This document shows positions 24,041 through 37,087 of a stretch of DNA of 52,392 nucleotides, one piece after another. Location of the stretch: NCBI GenBank assembly GCA_003339415.1, contig PDHQ01000243.1:1-52392 (forward strand). The letters run 5' to 3'. The first letter of the stretch is position 1. Every line of letters starts with the position of its first letter. Source of the DNA: Ophiocordyceps camponoti-saundersi (nom. inval.). Lineage: Eukaryota; Ascomycota; Sordariomycetes; Hypocreales; Ophiocordycipitaceae. Made by a program: the position numbers and the translations under genes. The notes beneath the pieces are model-generated. The model did not search any database. It saw nothing but the letters and a program-made list of their open reading frames with translations, and had not been told where the DNA came from.

Positions 24041-24954
24041 TCTAAAAGGAAATTAAGCTTATAAAGTTATATATAAATTTAAAAAATTAAAGGGAAGAAA
24101 ATACCTCTTAATTAACTTATTAATTAAAGCTTAAGGAGAAAAAAATACCTTTTAAATAGCTTATTAAAATAAATAATTATATTTATTTTCTTTTTATTAT
24201 ATATATAATATACTTAATTTAAACTTATATATTTATAATTAACTTTATTAATTATAATTTAAGTATTATTTTAAATTATTATTATTTCTTTATTTCTTAA
24301 CTAATCTTTTTTAAAATTAAACTATATATTTATTTTATTATTTCTTAATCGCTATTATAATTATTTCCTTATTAGTTAAATAATACCCTTATCTTAAGAT
24401 TTTCTTTTTTATTATTTATTTTAATCGAGGAGAATACCTTAAAATATTATAAACTATTAATTATAATATTTTTATTTTCTTTATAATTTTTTTCTTTCTA
24501 GTTTTTTTAACTTATTTATCTTTTTTATTATTATTAAAAAATATAATAAACTTATTAAAATATATAAAAAAAATAAAAAAGTTAATAATACCTAAAAATA
24601 TTACTTTTTAATTAATAAAGGAAAACTTTTAAGTAAATAATTTAGCTATTTTACTATAATAAGGGGGCTTTAATCCCTAAGCTATAATATAAATAATTAA
24701 GCCGCTTACTTAGAGGCTTTCCTAAATAGTAATTCCTAAAAATATATATTAAAAAAATACTAAAAATTAAACTTAGCTTTATTAAGGGCTTAGCTAATAA
24801 ACTAACTACTTAACTATTATCTAATATTACCTATTCGAAAATTTTTAATATATAAAGCTTATAATAAATTAACTTTTAACATTTTTTTTAATTATTATAA
24901 AAAACCTTAATTAAGCTTTTTAGAAAGTAAATATTATTTACTTAAGTTAGAAGG
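24041..24954 (+). other. 3' non-coding part of the host Copia
   Basis: AT-rich DNA after the end of pol. No gene is seen. It includes AAGGGGGC near 24662, and the segment ends where a (TTA)n run and the next insertion begin. Confidence 0.45.
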
Positions 24955-25262
24955 TAATATATTATTATTATTATAGTACTCTAGAAGCTATAGAAGTAGC
25001 TGCTAGAACCTCGGTAGTAAGTTAAGTAGGAAAAACCCTCCTAAAAGAGGTAAAACCCCCCGCTATATAGTGGGACCGCGTCCGGCTTAGGGCCGGGCTA
25101 GGCGCTCTACGCGTATAAAGAAAGTAACCGTTAGTTACGGTAATATTATATAACGTAAGGAAAGATAAGGAAAGATAAATAAGATAAGGAAAAGATAATA
25201 ATAGCGGCGGTACGTACTGCCTGCATATATCGGTACGTACCTCCCTAGCTTTTAGATATATA
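24955..25262. mobile_element. Left end of an unclassified nested element (copy G1)
   Basis: Begins with a TTA run (24958-24972). About 25010-25150 resembles 43950-44080: TTAAGTAGGAAAAACCC, then AGGTAAAACCC, and further on a shared TATAAAGAAAGTA and GTTAGTTACGGTAATAT-like stretch. The segment is notably less AT-rich than the surrounding Copia. It is interrupted by the Copia at 25268 and presumably continues from 30656. (TTA)n would be a 3' tail of a minus-strand LINE-type element, but the purine-rich + strand argues for the opposite orientation, so the class is left open. Confidence 0.5.
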
Positions 25263-25267
25263 CTACT

Positions 25268-25431
25268 TATTAAAGCACGCAGGCTATTTAGATTCTTAGC
25301 TATATTATGCTTTTACTAAGTAAGCTAATAGTGCCCCTCTTATACTAATCTAGTATAGCTAATATATAAACCTAACCGGGCTTAAGCCTTAAGTAAGTTA
25401 TAGCCTAAACTATAGGGTATATTATATAATA
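25268..25431 (-). repeat. 3' LTR of Copia 2 (164 bp)
   Basis: TATTAAAGCACGCAGG to ATATAATA. Identical in length to 30487-30650 and differing mostly at C/T and G/A sites. CTACT is immediately to the left. Confidence 0.88.
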
Positions 25432-25639
25432 CTGCCCCTAAGGCCAGGCAAGCTAAAGAATAACTATTATAATATTATTTCTTAGTATTTAAGCTACTAG
25501 AGCCGCCCTTATTCCTTAGCATAGCTAAATTTAGCTAGTATATAAACTGCTAATACTTATTTACCTATAAACTTTTCGTTAGGCCGTTTATAATTATATT
25601 TTCTATACTTATTTACTATAAATTAAAGAAGCTTATTTA

Positions 25640-27100
25640 ATACTTTTAGATAATCTATTTATATTATAAATTAATATACCTTATATATACCTTATTAAGT
25701 AAGTTAATTATAGCTAACTTCACGTTCTAATTATTAGTAAATATTATAAGAGGCCTTTTTTATTCGTAGCCGGTATCTTAAATAATATTAGAGAGCTAGA
25801 TTATTATAAGCTTAGCGGGCGTAAGGGCTATAAATTCGGCCTTTATATTACTTATTATAACGATAATCTAATACTTTAAGCGCTACGCGATAAGGCTACT
25901 AGTAAGGAAGATAACGAACCCGGCTATTAAGGCGCGAGTTACTTAATTATCTGCGAATAATATATTAGAATAAACGCGTAGCTAAAAGTCCTTATTATAG
26001 GCCGCTCCTCTAAGCGTAATATTAAGAGACGGCGTGCCGCGTAAATAGCGGAAAAGGTACTTTATCGTAGCTAAATAAGCGTAAGTTAAATAGGAATTTA
26101 TTTCCGATAACTTCTTAACGCTATACGTAATATCGGGCCTTATACTTAAGGCTAGCTAATTTAAGCTACTTATCTATTTCTACTATATTATAGCTTTTAT
26201 CGTAATTTTAGCCTCTTTTTAATTATAAGGAATTATATACTTCGTTAGCTATAACGTTTTCGTAAGCTTTAAATCGTTAGTATTAAATAGCTTAAGAATC
26301 TTACGAGCGAAGAAGGTTTAATATACTCGAATAGTTTAGGCCTAATAGTTATAATTAAACTCTAAGCTAAGGAATTCTTAAGGTTTACTAAGATATTTAA
26401 CTTTATATAATTTATTAAGAATTATAGCCTTATTATTAATCTATACTTATATTAGTATAATAAGGAGGATATTATCTATATAAAGAATAAGGAGGCTACT
26501 ATTAGCGTAGCGATAGAGGTATAACTTAGAGTTAAGTTATTTAAATCCGCGACTAGCTAGATTTTTACCTATACGCTCGAACTACTAGCGCGGCGAGGCT
26601 CGATAGTTATAAAAGGCCCTCTTTAGTTAGCAAACGCGGCCCGACTTATCTTTAAATCCGTAAAGTTATTCGATAAAGATATCTTTATCTAATTTAATAT
26701 TAATAAAGATATTTATAATATTAAACTTTACTTATTTAAGGTTTTATATTATAATAAGGGTAAGGAATATCCGTATAGATAACTAATACGCTATAATAGT
26801 ATATAAGTCCTCGATAAGTTAATTTATAAAATTATAATTTCCGCGAATAACTTAGTAAGCCTTCGCTATTAAATCTACGCCCTTAATAAGCTTCTTTATA
26901 TATACCTATCGCCTAGGTAAGGTTTTTATATTATAAAGCTTAGGTATAAGCTTCTAGGTACTTTTCTAATATAATTTATCGAGTTCTTTCTTTATCGCGG
27001 GTACTTATCGGTTATCGAATTCGGGTAACTTCTTTATTATATAATAATTACTTAGGGTATAACCTATAAAGGTTTCCGTAGCTAGAGCTAAGAGAATTAT
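25640..27100 (-). pseudogene. Copia 2 reverse transcriptase and RNase H, broken
   Basis: On the minus strand the RT reads almost continuously from about 27050 to 26100: a KELDKLY region, then KGVDLIAKAY-VIRGNYN (originally G-DL-A-AYVVRG-type), DKDIFIEQLYGF, RVC-LKRALYNYRASPR, and the box SSLLILYIDNILL, where the N was D before RIP. Downstream is F--LEFNYNY-A-TIRV, an ELKLTKTL-like stretch and WLALSIRPDITYSVKKLSE. RNase H should follow to about 25640 but is poorly readable. Stops are RIP-type. Confidence 0.8.
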
Positions 27101-28300
27101 TATAAGCGCCTAATTAATATATTTATCCTTATTTATAAAGGAAATATATAGCGGAGGCGGCTTAAAAATACTATTTACGGCTAAATTAGCTTATACGAGC
27201 CTCTTTAATCGCCTCGTAAGCTTAGTGCTATAAATCTCTTCTATTAAATAACGCTTATAGCGTTATATTTCCGTTAAGGTAAAAGAAAAAGTTAAATCTT
27301 TATAAGTATATTAAGAAGGTTACTTATTAGGTATTAGATTAGTTAGCTAAAAGTTCTATAGGTTACTAGCTAATTCGTTAAGATTATTACGATTATTAAT
27401 ATTATAAACTTAGCTGCTAGGAAAATTTAAGGTTATAAGCGCTATCGGTAGTAATTATACCTTTTTATTAATTTCCTTAATTAATCGAAGAAGCGTATTC
27501 CTATCGAAAAATAGGCGCGGTGCCTCTTTACCTTAATAAGGCGTAGGATTTAGTAAAAGAAAGTATAAAGAGTATCCCTCGGGCGTTTTAAAACGCTCTC
27601 TTAATAGCCTTATAAATTCCTCTTAAACGTTTAAATTCGATATATCTAATAATCCGGTTAAAATAGTTAGATAGTTCTTTAGTTATTTCTTAATACTTAA
27701 TTTAGCGGAGGCTTATAGAATAGCTTTATTATTATTTTAGCTATAAGAAATTTGCCCTTACTCTCTATCCCTATTAGGAAGAGAAATAGGTTTAAATTCG
27801 ATAAATATATTTTTATCCTCTAAATAAGCCTTAAATTCGATTAATAAGTCCTTTTTAATAGTAGGAGCCCTAGTATAATTAATAAAGCGTATATCTTATA
27901 CTTAAATAACGATTCCTTAATTAGGAAGCTATATTTTAAAAATATAGCTATATAAGCCCTTAATACTAATAAGATTACCCTTCTAAGCTCGAGGAGCTAT
28001 TTTCTCTAACCTTACGATCTTCTCTTTCGGCTTTATTATATATACCGTATAGCTCTAAGCGTGCAGGTAGCTAATATTAACCTTACGATCTTCTCTTTCG
28101 GCTTTATTATATATACCGTATAGCCCTAAGCGTGCAGGTAGCTAATATTATATTTATAAAGCAGATTAAGCGTTTTTATAACTTTCTTAAGAGGGCTCTC
28201 TTTACCTTTCGTAGGCAGTAAATTCATAACGTATACTACTATCGATATATAATACGGCTAAAGGGTTACGAGAAGCTATATATATAGATAAATAGCTCTT
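27101..28300 (-). pseudogene. Copia 2 protease and integrase remnant
   Basis: The protease active site is read at about 28219-28250 as YIDSSIRYEF followed by TAYER, the fungal Copia DSGATRHEF pattern after RIP. The interval to RT is only about 1.2 kb, short for a full GAG-pre-integrase plus integrase core. It also contains a 71-bp tandem duplication, not a multiple of three, which would shift the frame. Confidence 0.65.
28007..28148. repeat. 71-bp perfect-type tandem duplication
   Basis: Copy 1 is 28007-28077 and copy 2 is 28078-28148. They are identical by eye except for one T/C difference (AGCTCTAAGC versus AGCCCTAAGC). Near-identity inside a RIP-mutated element indicates that the duplication arose after most of the mutation, or was too short to be recognised by RIP. 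Confidence 0.9.
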
Positions 28301-30486
28301 ACTATTATTAAAAGCGTTCTGCTAGCTCTCTCTATAAGACCGTTTTATTAAGGGTTATATAAGGTTAAATAACGTAAAACGAATCTATCCTAAAAAGCCT
28401 AGGCCTTAATTACCTCGCTCTTAAACTCCTATACGTTATTAAAAGCTATCGTAGCTATAGGAATTCCTCTAAAAGAGGTATTAACCTATCTTTTCTATTT
28501 ACGAAAAAGCTTAAAAGCTTAACCTTTTAAGTTAGTAGCTATTATCTAGTAAAATTTCGTAAAAGCGTTAATTCCGTATAAAGAATAACGAGCGCCGCTT
28601 ATTCCTAGTAAGTTATATTCGATAATATCCTAAAAAATAATATTAAGGAACCTTATAAGCTTTACTAACGAATCCCTACTAATTATAATATCGGCTTTAG
28701 TAAATTAATAAGCCTCGTATAAGAAGCTTTTAATAATATTTTTATTAATTAGAATCCTTACCTTCTAATAAGCTAAGGTTACCTTCTCTTTACTAGCGTA
28801 TATAAGGCGCTCGTATATAATAGTAAAATTAGCTTTTAAGCCCTTCCTTAGTAATTTATACGGTAAAGTAGCGAATACCTTAATTATAGTTTAATCGCCG
28901 CTTATAGTAGTAGTATAAATAACTTAAAGTTAATCGTTAAGATAGTAAATACGCTTTTTAATACCTCTTTTAATAAGGAAATTTATTTTAAAGTTAGCAA
29001 TAACGCTTTTTTCTTTTAGAACGCTTATACTTATTAAATTTACTTAAATATTAGGGTAATAAAAGGCCTATAATAGAATTATTAAATTACTATTAGGTAA
29101 GTTTATCTTAACCTTACCCTCTCCCTAAAGCTATAAATCTCCGCTATTAGCGGTGCGGAAAAGGTTAATTATAATATTCTTATAAATCTTAATAAACTAT
29201 TTTAAGTTATTAAATATATAGCCTCTAGCTTTAAAGTTATATATAATATTATCTTAAGTAACGCTAGGGCTAGTAGCTATAAGTTTATACGTTTATCTAA
29301 TTTTCGTAATAGCTTCTAATACTATAATTTATTTCTATTAATATTAATCTCTTAGGGGTAAGCATAGCTTTAGATATAACTTTTAGTAATTTTCTTCCTT
29401 ATAAGGCTTACTACTTTTAGGAATAAAGTATCTATAATTAAGATATCGTTCTTTCTAGCTTTCTTAAGCGGGAGAAGAGGCTCTGCTATTATAATTTCCG
29501 CGGCTACGGCTTTTACCGCGGCCTCGACCTTTTCCTTAGCTATTATCTCGCTTTTCGTCTTACTTTTTCGTATTCTAATTTATAGAAAAGGTATCTTTCT
29601 TCTAATTATCGATAAGTTTAGCGTAGCTTTAAAAAAAGCAGAGAATCTTTACTTTTATTAGCGCCTTTTATTTAGCTAGCAGATATATATAATTCTTATA
29701 TCGAATAGGCAGATAATACTTAATTACGGTAATTATAGCGCTAATAAACTACCTTTTATAAAGTTAAGGTATTACGATTAAAAGCTAATCTTATAGATAA
29801 TTAAAATATCTTATAAAGTCGCTAAAAGTTATAAAAAAATATAGCTTTATTATAAATAACTTTTTTATAAATAGTAAGAATATTACCCTTAGCTATATAT
29901 TATATTTCTTCTTAAAAGCCTTATATATTTAATACGCTATTTATAATAAGTTCTAGCTATTATTACGAATACCGAAGATAATATTCTATTTATAATACTA
30001 TATTATTAACTTTCGGTAATAGGTTTCCTTATTTTATTACTTTTCGAAGGCCTAAATATTCGTTTCTAAAAGCTTATTACTATCTTCTCTATCGATATAT
30101 TTAGTAAAGCGGCACTATTCGAATACTATCTAAATAAGTATTTCCTAATTTATTTAATTATCGCTACTTTTTAATATTATAATCCTTAGAAGGATTATAT
30201 TTAGATTAAGTAGCTTAATAGAGGTTATCGTAACCTTTTTTTATAGCTTAAATAGGCTCCTTATTATCTAAATAAGTAGTATTTTCCTTAGCGAGGCTTA
30301 TCTTAGCTTTTCTTAGCTAAAATAGTCTTCTATAAACTAGGTTAAGTATATTACTTACCTAAAATAGTAGCGTTAGTAATATAGTAGCGTTTACTATAGC
30401 TAAGCGGATCCTAAATAGGATCTCTTATAAGGAATATTAATTATTATTATAAAAAACACGTAATTTAGCGTAACGGGCGTATAACT
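28301..30486 (-). pseudogene. Copia 2 gag region, broken
   Basis: This lies between the protease and the 5' LTR (30487-30650) on the minus strand, the usual place of gag. A GC-richer, more Glu/Lys/Ala-rich stretch is at 29465-29580. No zinc knuckle could be fixed. The assignment is positional. Confidence 0.5.
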
Positions 30487-30650
30487 TATTAAGGCACGTA
30501 AGCTATTTAGATTCTTAGCTATATTATACTTTTACTAAGTAAGCTAATAGTGCCCCTCTTATATTAATTTAGTATAGCTAATATACGGACCTAACCGGGC
30601 TTAAGCCCTAAGTAGGTCACAGCTTAGACTATAAGGTATATTATATAACA
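30487..30650 (-). repeat. 5' LTR of Copia 2 (164 bp)
   Basis: TATTAAGGCACGTAAGC to TTATATAACA, pairing with 25268-25431. It is followed by the target duplication CTACT. Confidence 0.88.
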
Positions 30651-30655
30651 CTACT

Positions 30656-33600
30656 TAACCCTTAAGTATATAACTACGTACCTCCTCTGCGTATAGTATA
30701 TACTTAAGTATATACCCCTTTTTTAAGCTTTCTTAATTAGGAAGCTTTCTTAATTAGGAAGTTAGTTTTTGCAAATTAGTAACTTAAGGCCTAAAGGTAT
30801 ATAAAAAAGGGGGGGGTCGCTCTTACTAGTATAAGCGGGCTATTATTATCTTATTATTTTTTTAGTAATTTTAATTATATAAGTAATTTTTAGCGCGCGT
30901 AACTAGTTTATAGCTAACTTATACCGGAGTAAAATACCCGCTAAACCTAACTTTCCTTAAGCGGTATCTTACGCGGGGTATATTAGTATACTTATTAGCT
31001 TTAAGGACTTTTATTAAGTATAAAGAAATAAATACTTAGCTTTAATATATATCCGTATTTACTAATAACTAGGGTAAACTATTTAAGCGTAGCTTATATT
31101 AAATACGCGAATAACTATATTAAGTATTAGCTAATTAATAATCCCGCTATAGCTAAAGCTATTCGCGCTATAGTTAAGGTCGCCTACTAGCTAAGCTTTA
31201 ATTATAATATTTAAATAGTAAGTAATATTAGGGTTATATTAGGTTTATAATAAGTCCTATATTAATAAATATAATAGAAAAATATAATTTAGCGCGTTAA
31301 AGAGATATATACTATTATATATTATAATAATATTTACGCTAATTAAGTTATATAAGTAGCTACTAGCTATATACCGCTTTAAAGCTTATAGCTTCTTACT
31401 ATTAGGAAAAACCTTATTATTAATATAATTAAAAGTTTAACCGGTATTAACTAACTTATCGCTACTATATTAACTTAAATATAAAAATAGCGTATCTTTT
31501 ATATATAAATAATTAACTTTTTTTAGTAGTTAATTAAAAAGCTACGTTATATTCGCTATATTATTAAAAATAAAGCGCGCTTATAAGGGAGCTTATCTTT
31601 TACTAATCGTCCTCCTATCTTCTATACTCCGCCTCCTATTATTAATTCCGCTTTTACCTTAGTACTTATTAAGTCCGAGTTTAAGTTAGAGGCTAATAAG
31701 CTTAGTAAGCTCGAGATTACTTTTACTCTAAGCGTTAAGGTTACCCCCGTCGCCGGGGAGGATATTACTAGCGCTTATACTATAATTACGCCGCCTTTTT
31801 ATAAAAAGATTTTTAATCTTATTTAAAATAATTTAATTAATAATATATTTAATAATAAAAATTTTATAATATTAGTTAGTAATTATATTATATTTAATAA
31901 GAAGGAAAAGCTAGTAATAAAGAAAAAGTAAATAGCTTTAGTTTATACTTATAATTATAATTAAGGTTAAGGCTATAGCTAAGGTTACGGCTATAGTAAG
32001 TATAATTAGTCCTATACTTTATGCGGTTAAATTAATACCTTATATATAATTAAGATAATTTAGCTTTAAGGCTAAGTAAGTAGCTAGTAAAATAAATAAT
32101 AAAATTATCGCTATAAAGCGGTTTTTATATATTTATTATAGGGCTAAAGGCCCCGTCTCCCTTATCTATTTTACTTTTATAAAATAATATTATAAAGTTA
32201 AATTAGCGTAATTATTTAAGCGAAAGAAATTAGTATATAAGTCTAGCTATAAATTAAAAGTTATTAAGTATTTTAGTAAGGTTATGCTAATCTTATATTA
32301 ATCGCTAGTTAATATCGAGGAGTAGCTTATTTTTATAAGTAAAGGTATAGTTAAGAAAGATATATAATATAATCTTATTATTATTATTATAAGGATAATA
32401 TCTTAAAACTATTTTAAAAACCTTATAAGCTTAGAGAAAAGAATTAAGCTTAATATATCTAATTTAAAATTATATAAATATTATATTAATAAACTTAGAA
32501 AGTCCTTTATAAATATATAAGGCGGTCTTAGCCTTAAGCTATAGCGGTTTATTAATAAGGTAGCTATAAGATTACCCGTGCTTCTTAAGCTTACTTTCTC
32601 GGGAGTACTATTAGAGGAGCTACTTTTCTCGAAGTTTAATATCGAAGTTATATCGCGTATATCTAGCCTCTAGTTTAAGTCTAATTTATATTTTATAGAA
32701 TTCCTTTAAATTTTATAATACTTAATATCTTTATTAATAAGGGCGCCCCTTACGCTTATATCTAACTTATTTAGCGGCTTTTTTTACTATAGTACGGATA
32801 AGGTTTATTATACTTATATATTAAAAGCGGTAATAAGTATAAGCTATCTAATAAGTAAGGTATAAGTTAAGGGGGGGGATAAAAGCCTTTACTTTAATAT
32901 AATAAAAAGAGGTAGCTTTATAAGCTTTAATAATAACTTTTAAATATTTAAATTATTTTATAGCTAGCGCCTTTATAATAAGGCTATATAATTTCCCCCT
33001 AATTACGTAAGCGGGGTAAATTAAAATATACTAAATATAATTACTAATTTAATAGCTTTAATATAAACCTCCCTTATTTTTAATAAAGTATAACCTTATA
33101 TTAAGGCGGTAATCTTAATAAGGGCTAAGTATTAGCGCTTAAGTTTAGTAATAAGTTTTAAAAAGTAAGATTTTTATTAAAGTTTATAGTATAGCTAAAC
33201 CCTTAAAAATCTCGCTTTTTATATAAGCTAAACTATCTTTATATTAAGCTAAAGCTAAGTTATATCCGCTTTCTTAGCTTTTATAAAATATATTAACTTA
33301 CTTTTAGCTAGCTAAAAAGTTATTTTATACTTAAAAGCTTATTATTTATAAATTCGCTATACCCGCTTAAGTTAAAGAAATACCTAAGCTTTATCGCGTT
33401 CGATATTAAGTATATTAGTATTATTAGCGAAGCTTACTATAAATAGTTTAATTATTAAGTTTAAATATTAATATAATAAGGATATATATAATAAGAAAAG
33501 GACCGGTAATATAAGAGAACTTTAGAGAACTTTTTACTAAATTAAAAAAGCGTTACTAAGCTTATAATTAAACTTAAATTATAAGGTTTTAATAATAAGA

Positions 33601-36600
33601 TAAGAATAAATAAATATTATAACTTATTTAGAAAAGCTTAGGTAGTTAAGAATAATTATTAGCTTATTATAAGAAATATAGTTAAAAGCTCTAGTAAAGT
33701 TTAGTAAGAGGAGTAAGGTAATACCGCCTTAGTTTTAGATAATTTTAATAGTTTTAGTAAGTATAAGGATTATAATATTAGTAAAGTATTATAGCTTATT
33801 ATTTATTTAGCTATTTAGGAGGATATTAGCTATTTCCGCTATAAACGCTATTTTCCTAGTAATAATTATTTCTAAAACTTTCCTTATCGTATTAAGAAGC
33901 GAAATCGGCTTATACCCGCTTAAGGTATAATATATAGCTAATAATTTATTTACTTTATAAATAATTATAATATTAAAAGCTTTAAATTATAATAGGAAAT
34001 AGCTATTATTAATATAGCTTTAGAAAATCTTTTAGAAAACTTAAATAAGGGGGGGTTTATATCTTTTAAGGAACCTAACTAAGATTCTATTAAGGCTAGC
34101 GGACTTTTATAAGGTAATTAAGAAAAAAGTAAAATAAATATTATTAATAATAATTAAATATTTAATATAAAAAAAAGGGAAAAGTTTATCTAAAATAAAA
34201 GGAGGGGCTAAGGCGGTAAGAGTAAGGAAGAATTACTAGCTAAGTAAGATTACTTTATCTAAAAAGGTAAATATTAAGTTTAAGTTAGGGCTTTTTTATA
34301 GCGTTAATATATATATAGGCTTTAGTAAGGCCTAGCTCCGGAGCTAGGCCTAACGTTTTATTATTTAAAATATTACTAAGTTTATTAAGATATTATTAAG
34401 GAAATTACGCTAGGCGCTATAGCGGGCCGCGCCGATTACGGATTTCTATACCTTTATTACTTTCTAATAATCTTACTAATAAAAGTTAGTAAAGTTAGCT
34501 TTCTAATATTTTTAAGCTTACTTAATAGCTATTATAATAGCTACTATTACTTAATTTTATTAATTTTATATTATAAAGTATATATAAATATATAATAATA
34601 TTATAATTTTTATTATTATTTCTAGCTATTTATATAATAAAGTAATTACTTTTTTTAAGTTTTTAAGTATAGAAGTATAGTATAGTTTAAGCTTAAATTA
34701 GTTTTATACCTTAGCTATAAATATATTTAAGTAAAAAAAACGCTAAATCTTAGTTAGTATAATATTAAGGCGGAGGTCGATATTTACGTAAATAATTTAT
34801 AAAATATAATCGGAGCTAATAAGGTTAAGGTTATTTTCTTAGTATATCGCGTAATAGTTTAGCATAGCTTAAGCTAAGTTAATAATACTAATTTATTTAT
34901 TATATATTTCTTAAGTAACTTTGCTTAAAAGCGTAATAAATCTAAGATAAAAGCTAGTTATAAGATTAAGAAAATTAGCTATTTTAAAGGAGGACTTTTT
35001 ATAATAGTTTTATAAAAAGTAATAAAGGTTAAAATTACTATATAAAAAGGTAGCTATTAGGGTTAGGTTAAGGTAAAGAAAATTACGCTATAAAAAAGAG
35101 TTAGACTAGATTACTAATAAAGGTAAGTAAATAAATATAATTTATAATAAAAATATAATATAAAAAAAAATAAAAGCTATATTAAGTATAGTAAAAAATA
35201 TTTAAAAAGAGGGGTTTAGTTATTTATAAATATAAAAAATCGCTTAGTTATTAAAATTTATAAGTTTATATAATAAGATATTAAAAAATAAAAAATATCT
35301 AAATTAATCGCGCTATAATTCTTATAAATAAATAAAATTATAATTAATAAAGCTATAAAGCGTAATATAAATAAGATAATTACGCTTTTATATATTTTAA
35401 AAAAAGGTTTTAATTTTTATTAAAAATAAAGGAGGTAAAAGTTTATAATTATATTAAGGTAAAGGAGAGGGCGGAAAAAGGGGTAAGGGAGGGGGCGGAG
35501 GAGAGTATAATAAAAAGGGAAGGGGTAAGAAGGGGAGGATAAGTTCCCTAAGCTTTACCGCTACCTTATCCGCTATAAGGTCCGGGGGTAGCGCCGCTCC
35601 CGCCTTAGCCCCTTTTCGGTACTAAGGCGGGCTTATTATTTATATTAAAGTAAAGTATAGCTTATAATTATATAAGGGCTATACGTAACCGCTTTTAGAA
35701 TTAAATTTTAATAAAGCTATTATTAATTTAAAATTAAGTTAGCTAAAAGTAGTTTTAAAACTTATAAGGTTAATATATATAATTATTATATATTTAATCT
35801 TAATATATTTTCGTAATAAAGTAATTTTAGAATTATAAGGCGTAGTTTCTTTTATATAAGATATAGTTTTTAGTATTAGTTTTAGTAAGGGCTAAATATA
35901 CGCTCTCTTTTTTTAAGTATATTATAGCTATATATATTCCGTAATATAGCTATTTTTAATAATATTTCGCTATATACTTATATTAGTAATATTAATAATA
36001 TTATCGGGGTTATATTATATTATTATAAACTTTTATATAAGAGATTTCTATATTTATAATTAGGCTATTTTATATAAGTTTATTAGTATTTATTATATTA
36101 ATAATTCTTAAAATAATATAAATATATATAGCTCCCTTATTATAAGGCTAAAGCGCTTAAACTTAAGCGATATTAACTTTATTATATTTCTTAATTTATT
36201 ATAAAAGTATATCTTAGTTATTATAAGCGGCCTTTACTTATACTTCCTTTATTATAATAAAGAAGGTTTTTTAACTATAAACCGCCCCTTTACTAAAAAT
36301 AATAAGGATTTACTTAACTAAGCTTACTTATCTTTTATATTCTAAATAAAATATAACTATTATATCTTTACTAAGAAGTTATCTTATAGCTAATATAGCT
36401 TTATATTTTAAAGCTATATTTATAGCTTATACGATCTTTTATAAGGTTAGCTATAAGGTATTTATATTAATTATAATATCTTTTATAAATATAATAACTT
36501 TTTTATTAGAGTAATTAAAGATAAGTTTAACTATTATATTACTAATAATAGCTATAAAAGCTTATAATAACTAAGTTAAATTAATATTAAAGCTAATAAT

Positions 36601-36872
36601 TTATAAGAGTATTTTTTATATAGCTTAAGTAACTATCTTTTTAATTAACTTAGTAATTTTAAGTAAAAGTTAGGTAATATTTTAATTTAAGGGGGTTACG
36701 AATTTTTTATAAAATTTAGCTTTAAAAGCTATTATAATATTCTAAATATTAGAGAACGCTATAATAAGTATTACCGCGGCTAATTTATTATAAGCTTCTT
36801 TTATATCGCTATTATAAAAGTCCTATATTTACTCCGCTTCTCCTCTTATTCTAACGCTACTATTATATTATC
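30656..36872. mobile_element. Unclassified RIP-degraded element, probable continuation of G1
   Basis: A 6.2-kb relic between Copia 2 and element D. On the + strand there are long stop-poor stretches, for example 32560-33350 and 33380-34490, interrupted mainly by TAA/TAG. The + strand is G-rich in places (35455-35545). A promoter-like stretch with TATATAAAAAAGGGGGGGG is near 30800. No RT, integrase, transposase or helicase motif was convincingly identified. Antisense frames are also partly open around 36100-36850, so the coding strand is not settled. Together with 24955-25262 it would make an element of about 6.5-6.8 kb. Confidence 0.4.
34328..34351. repeat. 24-bp perfect palindrome
   Basis: AGGCCTAGCTCC followed by its exact reverse complement. 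It contains no CpA or TpG, so it could have passed through RIP unchanged. Possible hairpin or protein-binding site inside the unclassified element. It directly precedes a GC-richer stretch (34395-34440). Confidence 0.85.
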
Positions 36873-36877
36873 TTTAG

Positions 36878-37087
36878 TATAAGGGATTAGTTTATAACTA
36901 ATTATAGCTAGATAGGGGGGATTATAGCGGACATATTTAGGTCTTCCCGATAGCGCTTAGTTATCGCGCGGGGTATATAGCTAGCTTAGGAAGGGGGCTT
37001 CTCTCCCTTCTCCTTCCTCTCTTCGATAGCTTTAATTATAACTCCACTTTAGCTCACTTCTGCAGACGCCTTAGTGAGACCTTCACA
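36878..37087 (+). repeat. LTR of element D, least mutated family member
   Basis: 210 bp with retained CpA and TpG (CTCCACTTTAGCTCACTTC). It is the best template for the family's LTR ends: 5' TGTAAGG-type (TATAAGG here), 3' CTTCACA. Its orientation is opposite to that of the interior beside it. Confidence 0.85.

Larger units (their letters stand above)
25268..30650 (-). mobile_element. Ty1/Copia retrotransposon 2, 5.4 kb
   Basis: Two 164-bp direct LTRs (25268-25431 and 30487-30650) are flanked by CTACT (25263-25267 and 30651-30655). Domains read on the minus strand in Copia order: protease near 28219-28250 (AVLYIDSSIRYEF, originally the DSGA-H motif); RT with the box LYIDNILLI at about 26465-26485 (originally LYVDDILL), preceded by KDIFIEQLYGF; and NWLALSIRPDITY-like near 26125-26165. 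A purine stretch (CTTAGGGGCAG on the minus strand, 25432-25442) abuts the left LTR, as a polypurine tract should. It is less RIP-mutated than the Gypsy and the host Copia, so probably younger. Distance from protease to RT is shorter than usual, so part of the integrase may be lost. Confidence 0.88.
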
